DNA of 64,000 nt from Nitricoxidireducens sp046726235 (GCA_046726235.1 JBKPAD010000010.1:434001-498000); one strand, 5' to 3'. Shown: positions 35,231 through 44,833, counted from the stretch's first letter. Numbers and translations: made by a program. The notes: generated by a model not told the origin, from the letters alone.

Positions 35231-35953
35231 TCAACCCGCAGCCCGCGGCAGCAACCGATCGAACTCCTGCTTCACCACCGCATAGCACTCGCACGTCGAT
35301 TGCTCCAGCCGCGGCCGGTCGAGCACGCGGATACGGCCGCGGCTGTACTCGATGAGTCCGGCCGCCTGCAGCTTGCCGGCCGCCTCGGTGACGCCCTCGC
35401 GGCGCACGCCGAGCATGCTGGCGATGCGTTCCTGCGTCATGCGCAACTCGTTCGAGTGCAGGCGATCCAGGCTCAGCAGCAGCCAGCGCGAGAGTTGCTG
35501 GCCGACGCAGTGATGGCGGTAGCACACGGCGGTCTGCGCCATCTGCGTGATCATCGCCTGGGTGTACATCAGCAGCACGTGGCGCAGCGCCGGCGAGCGA
35601 TTGAATTCCTCCTTGATGACCTGTCCGCGCAACCGGTAGCAAGTGCCGGCCGACTGCACCACGGAGCTGCTCGGCATCGAATCGCCGCCCATGATCAGGG
35701 AGACGCCGACCATGCCCTCCTTGCCGACGATGGCGATCTCGGCGGATGAGCCGTTCTCGAGCATGTAGAGCAGCGAGACCAGCGCGCCGGTGGGAAAGTA
35801 TGCGTGCCGCATCGCCTTGCCGGGCTCGCAGATGACATGGCCGACGGGAAGGTCGACACGTTCGAGCTGCGGGAAGATGCGCAACCGATCCTCCTCGGGG
35901 AGGGCCGCGAGAAGGCCGTTGTGCTGCGGCAGCGGTGCGCTTTCGGAGGACAT
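35231..35953 (-). CDS. Crp/Fnr-family regulator
   Basis: 240 residues: cyclic-nucleotide-binding-like barrel (about 15-125) and winged helix (MTQERIASMLGVRREGVTEAAGKLQAAGLIEYSRGRIRVLDRP). It is a paralogue of 18323-19159, sharing the recognition region GVRREGVTEAAGKL and the QMAQTAVCxRHH signature, but without the Gly/Pro tail. Fnr-type cluster cysteines are absent. It is divergent from a peroxiredoxin-glutaredoxin gene (143 bp between), just as the other paralogue sits beside a peroxiredoxin. Confidence 0.85.
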   Translation of the reverse strand: MSSESAPLPQHNGLLAALPEEDRLRIFPQLERVDLPVGHVICEPGKAMRHAYFPTGALVSLLYMLENGSSAEIAIVGKEGMVGVSLIMGGDSMPSSSVVQSAGTCYRLRGQVIKEEFNRSPALRHVLLMYTQAMITQMAQTAVCYRHHCVGQQLSRWLLLSLDRLHSNELRMTQERIASMLGVRREGVTEAAGKLQAAGLIEYSRGRIRVLDRPRLEQSTCECYAVVKQEFDRLLPRAAG

Positions 35954-36096
35954 CTCGGGTTGCCTGCACTATGGGACGATGCATGCAAGGTTCGGCGAAA
36001 CGCCATGACGATTCCGTTCGCTGGCGTACAAACGTCAGCGCACATATCGCGCGTCGTCATCGCGCTATCGTTGCGTCGAATTCGAAGGAGACAACG

Positions 36097-36879
<783 letters not shown>

Positions 36880-36886
36880 ACGAGAA

Positions 36887-36908
36887 AGCGGCTCCCGCAG
36901 GAGCCGCT
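36887..36908 (+). terminator. hairpin terminator after prx-grx gene
   Basis: AGCGGCTCC-cgca-GGAGCCGCT is a perfect 9-bp stem 8 bp after the stop, followed by CCCTTCC. It separates the convergent peroxiredoxin-glutaredoxin and PRC-barrel genes and may act in both directions. Confidence 0.7.
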
Positions 36909-36934
36909 CCCTTCCGGACGGTGACAGTTCGACT

Positions 36935-37378
36935 TCAGCTGTGCAGGTCGCCCGGATAGGACTTGGTGCCGTAGAAGGCATGGATTTCGTTCTGCCACGT
37001 CGGGTCGGCCATGTCCGGCCAGGCATCCTTGTCGAAGCCCGGCGCGGTCTCGAGGCGTTCCTTGTCGACGTTCAGCACGAAGCGCTTGTTCTTCGTGTCG
37101 AGCACCAGCGCATTCCACGGCACGGCAAACAGCTTGTCGCCGAGGCCAAGGAAGCCGCCGAACGACAGCACCGCGTAGGCCACCTGGCCGGTGTGCATGT
37201 CGATCATGATTTCCTTGATGTCGCCCAGGTCCTCTTCCTTGTGGTTGTACACGTCGTTGCCGATCAGCGTGTCGGCGCCCATGACGTGCGGTCCGGGGCC
37301 GCGCTTTTCTTCGGACCCCGTGATGCCGAAGTCACGACCTTTGTACATGCCGTAGGTGTCGCGTTCTTCGTAGTTCAT
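36935..37378 (-). CDS. PRC-barrel domain protein
   Basis: 147 residues, soluble. The centre reads as a PRC barrel (MGADTLIGNDVYNHKEEDLGDIKEIMIDMHTGQVAYAVLSFGGFLGLGDKLFAVPWNAL), a fold found in stress and photosynthetic assembly proteins; the rest is polar. ATG 37378 has GAGGAG 6 bases upstream (ATG 37384 is also in frame). It is the most 5'-distal coordinate member of a minus-strand run of stress-related genes, but a 130-bp gap separates it from the VIT gene. Confidence 0.8.
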   Translation of the reverse strand: MNYEERDTYGMYKGRDFGITGSEEKRGPGPHVMGADTLIGNDVYNHKEEDLGDIKEIMIDMHTGQVAYAVLSFGGFLGLGDKLFAVPWNALVLDTKNKRFVLNVDKERLETAPGFDKDAWPDMADPTWQNEIHAFYGTKSYPGDLHS

Positions 37379-37508
37379 GGTCATCTCCTCATGTGTGTTG
37401 AGCAAGCAACGCACGCTCTGCGTGACGAAACTATGCCCGGAAGCGCGGCGGCGATCAGTGCGCGGAATCACATTCCCCCGGGTTTCTTGCGGGCATCGGA
37501 GCAGTTCG

Positions 37509-38201
37509 TCAGCCCGCGGGCGCGAACGCGAGCCCGGCCGCCGACGTGACGGCCATCGCCAGAGCGCCCCACGTGACGACGCGCATCGCCCCTTGGGAAA
37601 CGCTGGCGCCGCCGGCATGGGCGGCGAGCGCCCCGAGCAAGCCGAGGCAGAACAGCGAACTTGCCGCCACGGCGGGAATGATGCCGGCTGGAATCGCCAC
37701 CGCCGCGAGCAGCGGCAAGGCGGCGCCGGCGGCGAAGCTCGAGGCCGATGCCAGCGCGGCCTGCACCGGGCGGGCGCGCAATGTCGCCGTGATGCCGAGT
37801 TCGTCGCGCGCGTGCGCGCCGAGCGCATCGTGCGCCATCAACTGCTCGGCCACCTGGCGTGCGAGTCCCGGCTCGAGACCGCGGCGCACGTAGATCGCCG
37901 TGAGCTCGTTGCACTCGGCGGCGGCGTCCGCCTCCAGTTCGCGCCGCTCGTTCTCGATCTCGGCGCGCTCGTTGTCGGCCTGCGAGCGCACCGAAACGTA
38001 CTCGCCGGCCGCCATGGACATCGCCCCGGCGACCAGCGCCGCCATGCCGGCCAGCAGCACGTCGGCACGGCTCGCGCTGGCGGCCGCGACGCCGAGCAGC
38101 AGGCTCGCCGTCGACACGATGCCGTCGTTGGCACCGAGCACCGCGGCGCGCAGCCAGCCGAGGCGCCCGGTGCGGTGCTGCTCGCGATGACGCGCGGTCA
38201 T
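37509..38201 (-). CDS. VIT1/CCC1-family transporter
   Basis: 230 residues with five predicted membrane helices. The N-terminal block LRAAVLGANDGIVSTASLLLGV and MAAGEYVSVRSQAD are signatures of the vacuolar iron transporter/CCC1 family, which moves iron or manganese out of the cytoplasm. A cytosolic helical insert (NERAEIENERRELEADAAAE) follows helix 2 as in VIT1. It is co-directional with the ElaB-like gene 16 bp upstream. Substrate is inferred from family. Confidence 0.9.
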   Translation of the reverse strand: MTARHREQHRTGRLGWLRAAVLGANDGIVSTASLLLGVAAASASRADVLLAGMAALVAGAMSMAAGEYVSVRSQADNERAEIENERRELEADAAAECNELTAIYVRRGLEPGLARQVAEQLMAHDALGAHARDELGITATLRARPVQAALASASSFAAGAALPLLAAVAIPAGIIPAVAASSLFCLGLLGALAAHAGGASVSQGAMRVVTWGALAMAVTSAAGLAFAPAG

Positions 38202-38217
38202 CGGCCGGCGGCTACTC

Positions 38218-38547
38218 CTAGTAGCGCGGCGGCGCCATCAGGCGGCTGATCAGCACGCCGGCCGCGACCGCGATCGCCAGCGCGGTGACGGGGTTGGCGC
38301 TGATGTAGCCGCGCGTGCTGCCGATCATGCGCGTCTCGGCGTCGATCAGCTGCTGCCCCTTGCGCCCCAGCGTGTCGGCGACCTGGCAGGTCGCATTGGC
38401 GATGCTGTCGACCGCCGAGTGGGCGCTTGACGCCACGCGCTCGACGGCCGGCCGCGTCATTTTCGAGACGCGATCGATCGTCTTGCTCGCCTGCTCGGCC
38501 GCCTGCGACGAGAGCTCGCCGCTGTATTCCGGATGTGCGCCTTCCAT
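38218..38547 (-). CDS. ElaB/DUF883-like membrane-anchored protein
   Basis: 109 residues: a helical Ala/Ser/Asp-rich region and a single C-terminal membrane helix (VTALAIAVAAGVLISRLM) after RGYISANP. It has the same layout as the protein at 208-561, and the end motif SRLMAPP is close to ARLMPPS there. It lies in a run of small envelope/stress genes. The ribosome-anchoring role known for E. coli relatives is not tested here. Confidence 0.65.
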   Translation of the reverse strand: MEGAHPEYSGELSSQAAEQASKTIDRVSKMTRPAVERVASSAHSAVDSIANATCQVADTLGRKGQQLIDAETRMIGSTRGYISANPVTALAIAVAAGVLISRLMAPPRY

Positions 38548-38568
38548 GGTCGTCTCCTTGATGGCCGG

Positions 38569-38874
38569 CTACTTGAGCCGCATGTCGTTGCGAACGGCCT
38601 TGACGCCGCCGACCTTGCGCGCGACTTCCGCGGCCTTGGCGCGGTCGGCCTCGGAACTGACGAAGCCGCTCAACTGGACCACGCCCTTGAAGGTCTCGAC
38701 GTTGACCTCCGTCGCCTTGAGGTCCGGCTCGTTGAAGATCGCGGTCTTCACCTTGGCGGTGATGGTGCTGTCGTCGACGTATTCGCCGAGGCTCTCCTGC
38801 GTGCGCGTCGAGGCGCAACCCGCCGCCAGCGCCAGTGCCGCCAACCCGGCTACCACATGCTTGTATGCAGACAT
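38569..38874 (-). CDS. BON-domain lipoprotein
   Basis: 101 residues: lipoprotein signal with lipobox LAAGC (C20) followed by one BON domain (DDSTITAKVKTAIFNEPDLKATEVNVETFKGVVQLSGFVSSEADRAKAAEVARKVGGVKAVRNDM). BON domains of OsmY type bind phospholipid and respond to osmotic stress. The short single-domain form is typical of lipoprotein members. It is transcribed with neighbouring stress genes. Confidence 0.92.
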   Translation of the reverse strand: MSAYKHVVAGLAALALAAGCASTRTQESLGEYVDDSTITAKVKTAIFNEPDLKATEVNVETFKGVVQLSGFVSSEADRAKAAEVARKVGGVKAVRNDMRLK

Positions 38875-38917
38875 CGTGTTCTCCTTTTCAAGTTGTTAGC
38901 CTGCCGCGCGAGCCTTG

Positions 38918-39076
38918 CTACAAGCGCCCGGCCAGCAGGAGCACGATCACGATCAACAAGATCAGCCCCAGGCCGCCGATCGGCCCGTAGCCCCAGCTCC
39001 GGCTGTAAGGCCAAGCCGGAATGGCTCCGATCAGCGCCAGGATCAGCACGATCAGAAGAATGGTCCCGAGTGTCAT
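38918..39076 (-). CDS. DUF3309-like small membrane protein
   Basis: 52 residues with two hydrophobic helices and a WPYSRSWGYGPIGG turn between them, the hallmark of the DUF3309 family of small proteins found in many proteobacteria. The ATG at 39076 follows AGCGCCGACATG-type sequence with modest ribosome binding. It lies between the BON lipoprotein and the glycine-zipper lipoprotein, all on the minus strand. Function unknown. Confidence 0.8.
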   Translation of the reverse strand: MTLGTILLIVLILALIGAIPAWPYSRSWGYGPIGGLGLILLIVIVLLLAGRL

Positions 39077-39093
39077 GTCGGCGCTCCCCGGGA

Positions 39094-39312
39094 CTATTTG
39101 CGCTTGCCGTACTCGTGTCCGAGCACGCCGCCGACCGCGGCGCCGCCGACCGTCCCGGCCGTGCTGCCGCCGCTGATGATGTTGCCGCCGACCGCGCCGA
39201 CGCCGGCGCCGATGGCGGTGCTCTTTTCACGCTCGGTCATGCCGGAGCAGGCGCTCAGGGCGAGCGCCGCGACGGCGATGATGCCGGCAGACGTTCCACG
39301 CAGCGTTTTCAT
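39094..39312 (-). CDS. glycine-zipper lipoprotein (OsmB-like)
   Basis: 72 residues: lipoprotein signal (IIAVAALALSAC) and a glycine-zipper region (STAIGAGVGAVGGNIISGGSTAGTVGGAAVGGVLGHEYGKRK). This matches small OsmB/17-kDa-antigen-type outer-membrane lipoproteins induced by osmotic stress. ATG 39312 starts the signal (MKTLRGTS); ATG 39330 is an alternative. Confidence 0.88.
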   Translation of the reverse strand: MKTLRGTSAGIIAVAALALSACSGMTEREKSTAIGAGVGAVGGNIISGGSTAGTVGGAAVGGVLGHEYGKRK

Positions 39313-39365
39313 GTGTCTACTCCTCGTCAATGAGGGCGATGGGCGCCCTCAGCCCCGCCCGGTCG

Positions 39366-40007
39366 CTACCGGGTCTGTGTCACGGGCCTCCCCGTGCCTT
39401 CGGCCTGCTCGAGGCAGCGGTCCTTGGCGTCGCCCGAATAGCGGTCGCATTTTTCGCGCGCGACGTTCTTGCGCGCTTCGTCGACGTCCTGGGCCGCCTC
39501 TTCCTTGGTCTCGGCGGCGCGCTCCTTGCCGCGTTGCGCCGGCGCGCCGTAGCCCTGCGTGCGCGGGCGCAGGCCCGAAGTGCCGGCTTGCGCGGTGGCG
39601 CGGTCGGTCTTGGCTTCGGCGATGGCCTTCGTGCGCGCGGCCTTCGCTTCCTTCACGCAGACGTCCTTGGCATTGCCCGCGAGGTCGTCGCATTTTTCCT
39701 TGGCGACGTCGTACTCGCCTTCGGCGCGCACCTTGGCGGCTTCGAAGTCGGCACGCGGGCCGGGCTTGCGGCGCGCATCGAGTTCGGCCCGCGCGGTGCG
39801 CTCGCCGGCCTTGGCTTCGGCGCGGCAGATGTCCTTGGCGTTGCCGGCGAGACTGTCGCAGCGCTGCTTGGCGGCGTCATAGTCCATCTCGATGCGCTCG
39901 GCAGCCGCCTTGTACTCGTCCTTCGGCATCGCGTTCTCGGCGGCCAGCGCACCGCTCGAGTACGAGAATGCCGCCGCGACGGCAACGCTGAGAGTGATTG
40001 CGTTCAT
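39366..40007 (-). CDS. periplasmic protein with repeated CDxLxGNAKDxC units
   Basis: 213 residues with a signal peptide ending near ALA-AEN. Three repeats follow: YDAAKQRCDSLAGNAKDICR, YDVAKEKCDDLAGNAKDVCV and VAREKCDRYSGDAKDRC. Each unit has a pair of Cys ten residues apart (C-x9-C), presumably a disulfide that staples a helical hairpin, with Ala/Lys/Glu-rich helical linkers. The middle linker has a Gly/Arg/Gln-rich stretch. I know similar proteins only as hypotheticals in Burkholderiales. Context in an envelope-stress run suggests a periplasmic protective or structural role. Confidence 0.6.
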   Translation of the reverse strand: MNAITLSVAVAAAFSYSSGALAAENAMPKDEYKAAAERIEMDYDAAKQRCDSLAGNAKDICRAEAKAGERTARAELDARRKPGPRADFEAAKVRAEGEYDVAKEKCDDLAGNAKDVCVKEAKAARTKAIAEAKTDRATAQAGTSGLRPRTQGYGAPAQRGKERAAETKEEAAQDVDEARKNVAREKCDRYSGDAKDRCLEQAEGTGRPVTQTR

Positions 40008-40040
40008 GGCGATTCCTTTCCGGCCAGATGAATGAGGAAA

Positions 40041-40982
40041 TTATTCGCTCGCCGCGCGCCCGGCTCCGTTCGTTCCCGCACTCGAGGCGGTGGTCTTGCG
40101 CAGCGCGACGACGAAGTGGTCGCGGGTGATGCCGCGGCCGACCGGGATGTGGTCCTGCCGATCGCGCGGCAGCACCTTGTAATAGAGCTTCGGCGACATC
40201 CGGTACAGCCCCATGAAGGCCAGCCGCAGCAGGCGCCCCGCGGGCGAGAAGCGCGGCGTGTAGGCGAAGCGCCGCACCTCCGCGACCTCGGTGCCGAGCT
40301 TCGGCGCGTGATGCGCGAACCACTCGGGCGACACGAAGCTGATGTGCTCCGGCAGGTAGCAGTACCAGAAGCGGCTCCCGGCGAGGCGCCAGCTCCATGC
40401 CTCGGTATTGCCGGTCGAGACGATGACGCAGCCGCCCGGTTTCGTCTTCGCCAGCAGCAGGCGCAGCAGTTCGAGCGGGCGCGCCACATGCTCGATCAGG
40501 TCGCAGCAGACCACTGCGTCGAATTCGTACGGCAGGGCCGCGGTCTCCTCGAAGTCGGACGCAAGCACCTCGACGCCGCGCTCGGTGGCGAGCTTCGCCG
40601 CGCCGGGGTTGATCTCGACGCCGAAGGCGCGGTATTGCCGCGCCAGCGGCGCCAGCAGGCTGCCGGCGGCGCAGCCGACGTCGAGCACCGAGCCCGACGG
40701 CAGCACGCTGGTCAGCAGGCTGCGCACCAGCTCCTGGTCGATGCGTCCGGATTCGTCCCATACGGTGCCATGGCCGGTGACGTAGAGCCGGTCGTATTCG
40801 GCCTTGCTGTAGATCGGATGTCGGAAGACGAAGCCGCAATCCTCGCAGCGGTGCAGCGCGCCGCCGTGCAGCGGCTTCTCCAGCTGGCGGCCGGCGAAGA
40901 TCGTGGCGTCGGGGATGATGCCGCGCGAGCGCGTGGCGACGCTGCCGCAGCAGCGGCAGGACACCGCGGCGGCGGCGCTCAT
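40041..40982 (-). CDS. class I SAM-dependent methyltransferase (zinc-ribbon type)
   Basis: 313 residues. An N-terminal Cys-rich zinc ribbon (CRCCGSVA...RCEDCGF) precedes a Rossmann methyltransferase with VLDVGCAAGSLL (motif I) and FDAVVCCDLIEHV. The zinc ribbon plus methyltransferase_23-like core is common at the ends of polysaccharide clusters, where the enzyme may methylate a sugar. It is the last gene of the minus-strand exopolysaccharide operon, and its ATG overlaps the preceding glycosyltransferase stop (ATGA at 40979-40982). Confidence 0.85.
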   Translation of the reverse strand: MSAAAAVSCRCCGSVATRSRGIIPDATIFAGRQLEKPLHGGALHRCEDCGFVFRHPIYSKAEYDRLYVTGHGTVWDESGRIDQELVRSLLTSVLPSGSVLDVGCAAGSLLAPLARQYRAFGVEINPGAAKLATERGVEVLASDFEETAALPYEFDAVVCCDLIEHVARPLELLRLLLAKTKPGGCVIVSTGNTEAWSWRLAGSRFWYCYLPEHISFVSPEWFAHHAPKLGTEVAEVRRFAYTPRFSPAGRLLRLAFMGLYRMSPKLYYKVLPRDRQDHIPVGRGITRDHFVVALRKTTASSAGTNGAGRAASE

Positions 40983-42190
40983 TGCGCTGCCGCGGCCTGC
41001 CGCGCCTCCGCGTAGATCGCCGTCAGGCGGCTGAAATTGCGTTCCGGTGTGTACTTGTTCTCGTATTCCCGCCGTGCAGTGTCGCCCATGCGTCGCACCT
41101 CCTCAGGATGGCCGTCCGCCCAGGCCATTGCCCGGGCGAGGTCGGCGGCGTCTCCGGCGGCAAACAACATGCCGGTTTCGCCCTCGCGGATCAGCTCGGC
41201 CATGGCGCCGAGGCGGCTGGCGATCACGGGCAGGCCGCAGGCGAAAGCCTCGACCAGCGTGCGGGGAAAGTTCTCGTACCAGAGGCTCGGCATCACCAGG
41301 TAGGCCGAGCGGCGCATGCGCGCGTAGATGAAGTCCGGCGTCTGCCAGCCGAGCGTGCGAACCCCCGCGATGCCCTCCAGCCTGGCCTCCTCGGGACCGG
41401 TGCCGACGACGCTGATGGCAACCTTGCCGGCCATCAGCGTCGCGGCGCGCGCGAGCGTGGCGATGCCCTTCTCCGGCGCCAGCCGGCCGACGAACAGCGC
41501 GCCGCTGCGCGGGACGTCGCCGCGCGGCGGGCCGAGGTCGACGAAGTTCGGCTTGACGACGATGCGCTCCGCCGGCAGGCCGGCGGCGATGAACTTGTCG
41601 CGGCAGAAGCCGTTGAGCGCGATGTAGCGCGCGACGCAGCGGCGCCAGGTGCCGAGCATCCGATGCACGCCGAGCATGCCAGCCAGTACCGCCGACTGCG
41701 GCATCGAGTCGCGATAGCAGCTGCGCAGCACGCCGCGCCAGGGCGCCCGCCCGAGGCAGTCCTCGCAGACGCCGCCGTGGCGCAGGAACATCGCCTGCGG
41801 GCAGGCGAGGCGGAAGTTGTGCAGCGTCTGCACCACCGGGATGCGCCGGCGCATGGCGGCGTGATAGAGCGACGGCGAAATCAGCGGAAAGGTGTTGTGC
41901 GCATGGATCACGTTCGGCTCGAAGCGCGCCGCGATGGCCGCGAGGTCGCGCGCCGTGCGGCGCGACCAGACGGTGTCGAGCGCCAGCCCGAGCCGGCCGC
42001 CGCCGTCGATCTCGTCGTTGTCGCGCTCATAGCGCTCGACGCGCACGCCGTTGCGCCGCAGGAGTTCGGCTTCGTCGTCGACCACCGCGTCCTCGCCGCC
42101 GCGCTGGCGGTAGCGGTTGTGCACCAACAGCACGCGCAGCTCGCGGCCGGGGTCGAGCACCGCCGCACGCGCCGGGTCAGGCATGGCCAT
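40979..42190 (-). CDS. glycosyltransferase family 4
   Basis: 403 residues of GT-B fold. N-terminal block RVLLVHNRYRQRGGEDAVVDDE; central HAHNTFPLISPS and QTLHNFRLACP; C-terminal GALFVGRLAPEKGI and the donor-binding ESFPRTLVEAFACGLPVI-type sequence (NFPRTLVEAFACGLPV). It adds a sugar from a nucleotide donor during repeat-unit assembly. Donor and acceptor are unknown. The ATG at 42190 overlaps the upstream glycosyltransferase stop; ATG 42184 is an alternative start. Confidence 0.88.
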   Translation of the reverse strand: MAMPDPARAAVLDPGRELRVLLVHNRYRQRGGEDAVVDDEAELLRRNGVRVERYERDNDEIDGGGRLGLALDTVWSRRTARDLAAIAARFEPNVIHAHNTFPLISPSLYHAAMRRRIPVVQTLHNFRLACPQAMFLRHGGVCEDCLGRAPWRGVLRSCYRDSMPQSAVLAGMLGVHRMLGTWRRCVARYIALNGFCRDKFIAAGLPAERIVVKPNFVDLGPPRGDVPRSGALFVGRLAPEKGIATLARAATLMAGKVAISVVGTGPEEARLEGIAGVRTLGWQTPDFIYARMRRSAYLVMPSLWYENFPRTLVEAFACGLPVIASRLGAMAELIREGETGMLFAAGDAADLARAMAWADGHPEEVRRMGDTARREYENKYTPERNFSRLTAIYAEARQAAAAQ

Positions 42191-43460
42191 AGGCGAAACG
42201 GCGGCCGTCGTTGCCGACGACGCTGGCATAGCCGAGGCCGCCCTCGCCCCAGACGCGCGCGACCACGCGCCGCCAGGCGAACTGCCCGGCGCGGGCGCGG
42301 GCGCCGGCACGCAGGCGCTCGACGAGCTGCGCATCCGCAGCCAGCTCGGCCAGCGCCTCGGCCAGGCCGGCGACGACTTCCGCCTCGCTGCAACCCGAGG
42401 CCGCGACGACGCGGCCGCAGCTCGCGTCGACCATCTGCGCCGGCCCGCCGAGGTCGAGGCAGACCACCGGCAGGCCGCAGGCCATGGCCTCGAGCACCAC
42501 GTTGCCGCTCGAATCGCGCAGGCTCGGGAAGACGAAGGCGTCGTAGGCGGCATAGGCCGCCAGCAGTTCGTCGTGCTTCATCCACGACACCCACGTCACG
42601 CTGCCGGCGACGCCGAGTTCCTCGGCGAGCTGCCGCCAGTGCTGCGCCTCGGGGCCGCTGCCGATCAGCGTCAGGCTCGCCGGCTGGCCGCGCGCCTGCA
42701 GCGCCGCGAGCGCGCGCAGGCCGAACTCCATGCCTTTGAGGTCGAGGAAGCGGCCGACGTAGAGCAGCCGTAGCCCGTCCGCCGGCGGACGGATCGCGGC
42801 CTCGGCGTCCGGCCGCGCGTCGATGCCGATCTCGAGCATCGTCTGCGCCTTGGCGCGATGCCGCGCCGGCAGCCAGGCCAGCGTCTCGGGCGTCTTGACG
42901 AGGATCAGCGTCGCCTGCGCCATCATGCCGCGCACGAAGGGATCGAAGCGCACCGACAAGTTCACCAGGTCGCGCAGCGCATCGCGCAGCCAGCCGCGCC
43001 ACGGGAAATGCCGCCGCAGCGCCAGCGGCGCGCGCTCGCCGCCGCCGACCGGCCCGAGCACGAAGGGAATGCCGAGCCGCCCCATGAAGCTCGGCTGGCG
43101 GATGACGCCGAAGGTCAGGTGCTGCACGGCGTCGAACTTGTGTTCGGCATGCAGCCGCCGCGCCACGCGCCAGGCGCCCCACTGCCACAGCAGGTAGTAG
43201 AGATGCACGCCGCGTGCGCCGCGCTTCCAGCTCCTCAGCGCGGGCGGCAGGTCGTAGTGCACGAAGTTCATCCGGCTGGCCGCCGGCCCGGCGGCGGCGA
43301 GGCCGGCGGCGATGCCGGGACGGTTGTTCTCGCGCGTGATCACCCAGACTTCATGGCCGAGGCGAGCGCTCTCGAGCGCCCAGCGCCAGCCGACGCCGGG
43401 CTCGGAGCCCTTGCCGGGCTCGCAGGCGTAGGCCGAGACGAGCAGCTTCAGGCTTTCCAC
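42177..43460 (-). CDS. glycosyltransferase family 4
   Basis: 427 residues of GT-B fold. The N-terminus (LKLLVSAYACEPGKGSEPGVGW) and C-terminal block RLLYVGRFLDLKGM...DSSGNVVLEAMACGLPVVCLD are typical of GT4. GTG 43460 was preferred because GGGAG lies about 8 bases upstream and the preceding in-frame text is Arg/Ala/Pro-rich noise. It overlaps the upstream kinase-like gene by 13 bp and the downstream glycosyltransferase by 14 bp, so the three are tightly packed. The sugar is unknown. Confidence 0.88.
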   Translation of the reverse strand: MESLKLLVSAYACEPGKGSEPGVGWRWALESARLGHEVWVITRENNRPGIAAGLAAAGPAASRMNFVHYDLPPALRSWKRGARGVHLYYLLWQWGAWRVARRLHAEHKFDAVQHLTFGVIRQPSFMGRLGIPFVLGPVGGGERAPLALRRHFPWRGWLRDALRDLVNLSVRFDPFVRGMMAQATLILVKTPETLAWLPARHRAKAQTMLEIGIDARPDAEAAIRPPADGLRLLYVGRFLDLKGMEFGLRALAALQARGQPASLTLIGSGPEAQHWRQLAEELGVAGSVTWVSWMKHDELLAAYAAYDAFVFPSLRDSSGNVVLEAMACGLPVVCLDLGGPAQMVDASCGRVVAASGCSEAEVVAGLAEALAELAADAQLVERLRAGARARAGQFAWRRVVARVWGEGGLGYASVVGNDGRRFAYGHA

Positions 43461-44833
43461 GGCATCGCTCCCGGTGCGGCGCCGGCCGCGCGATCGAGCC
43501 CGAGGCGCGCGCGCGTGCGCGCTTCGAGCGCCGCCAGGACATGCTGCAGCACCCGCGCCGTCACCTGCTCGACCGGCAGCGAGGCATCGATGACGCGCGC
43601 GTTCGGGAACTCGCGCGCCAGCTGCAGGTAGGCAGCACGCTGGCGCCGGCACTCGGCCTCGGGGACCTCCTGCTTGCGCGCCAACAGGATTTCCGGGGCG
43701 GCGTCGAGCACGAAGATCAGGTCCGGCTGCGGCACGCGGCGCGCGAGCAGCCGTGCCATCGACTCGGCGAGACTGCCGGGCGCGATGCGGTAACGCAGCG
43801 GATCGGCGAGGATGTCGTGGTAATAGCGGTCAAAGGCCACCAGCCGCGAGCGCACCAGCCGCGGCGCCAGCCAGTAGAGCCCGCCGGTCGCGTAGCGCGC
43901 CCAGAACACCAGCACCTTCGCCAGCGCCGCTGCGGCGCCGCGCGGCGGCTGGTCGTGCGGATTGACGACCGGCGGCCCGTTTTCCGGTTCGCGCACGAAC
44001 GGCAGCGGCGGACGCAGGTGGCGGCGCTCGACGGTGCGAAAGGCGCGCGCGAGCTCGCCGGCGACGCGCGCGAAGACGGTGCTCTTGCCGCTGCCGTCGG
44101 GGCCGAGGAAGGCGATGCACAATCCCGTCGGGTGCACCACACGCAGCGCCCCGCGCCGCAGGTCCGCGCCGAACTGGCGCAGGCGGCGCCAGCCGGTCTC
44201 GACGCGCAGGTGGCGGCGCAGCGCCGCATTCAGGGACTCGAGACGGCCGGCGACCGGCGTCCAACTCCGGCCGCTCGCCGCCGCGTCGACGAACTCGGCC
44301 TCGTCCGCAGGCAGCAGGCGGCGCAGCGCCGCGCGCGCGCCGGCCGGGTCCTCGGCGTAGCGCGCCGCGAGCTGGCGCGCCTGCTGCGGGTCGAGGCCGC
44401 CCTTGTCGATCTTCTTGACGAGGTAGTAGGCGAAGGCGTCGCCGGCCGCCGGAATCCAGAAGCCGCGCGGATGGCGCCGCCGCCGTGCCAGCACGGGCTC
44501 GGCGCGCAGCCAGAGACGGCCGCCGCGGCGGAAATCGCTGCACGAGTCCGGATGCAGCCAGGCGATGCGGTCGCCGTCGAGCCGGGCCAGCGCGAAGTAC
44601 GCCGCCGTGGTCTCGTGGGCGATGTGCTGTACCAGATGCGCGCCGCTGCGCGCCGCCGCCGCGGCGAGCAGCGCCGGCAGGCGCGTCGCCCATTCCGGCG
44701 GGATCATGAAGTCGACGTCGGACGGGATCGCGTCCGGATAGCTGTCGTAGCCGGCGAGGATGCAGTACGGCATGCCCGCCTCCTCGAAGACCGAAGTCAT
44801 CGCCTCGAACATCGCACGCACGTCAGCGCCCAT
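43448..44833 (-). CDS. nucleotidyltransferase-like / thymidylate-kinase-like fusion
   Basis: 461 residues. The N-terminal part (1-about 220) looks like a minimal nucleotidyltransferase (CILAGYDSYPDAIPSDVDFM, with SDVD at 38-41). The C-terminal part is a P-loop kinase of the thymidylate-kinase type: GPDGSGKST at 244-252, YYHDILADPLRY as substrate region and VLDAAPEILLARKQE as lid. Such fusions turn up in polysaccharide clusters without a known role. It is next to an APH-like kinase (overlap 11 bp), which hints at a shared phosphate-transfer step. ATG 44833 has AAAGGA 8 bases upstream. Confidence 0.65.
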   Translation of the reverse strand: MGADVRAMFEAMTSVFEEAGMPYCILAGYDSYPDAIPSDVDFMIPPEWATRLPALLAAAAARSGAHLVQHIAHETTAAYFALARLDGDRIAWLHPDSCSDFRRGGRLWLRAEPVLARRRRHPRGFWIPAAGDAFAYYLVKKIDKGGLDPQQARQLAARYAEDPAGARAALRRLLPADEAEFVDAAASGRSWTPVAGRLESLNAALRRHLRVETGWRRLRQFGADLRRGALRVVHPTGLCIAFLGPDGSGKSTVFARVAGELARAFRTVERRHLRPPLPFVREPENGPPVVNPHDQPPRGAAAALAKVLVFWARYATGGLYWLAPRLVRSRLVAFDRYYHDILADPLRYRIAPGSLAESMARLLARRVPQPDLIFVLDAAPEILLARKQEVPEAECRRQRAAYLQLAREFPNARVIDASLPVEQVTARVLQHVLAALEARTRARLGLDRAAGAAPGAMPWKA

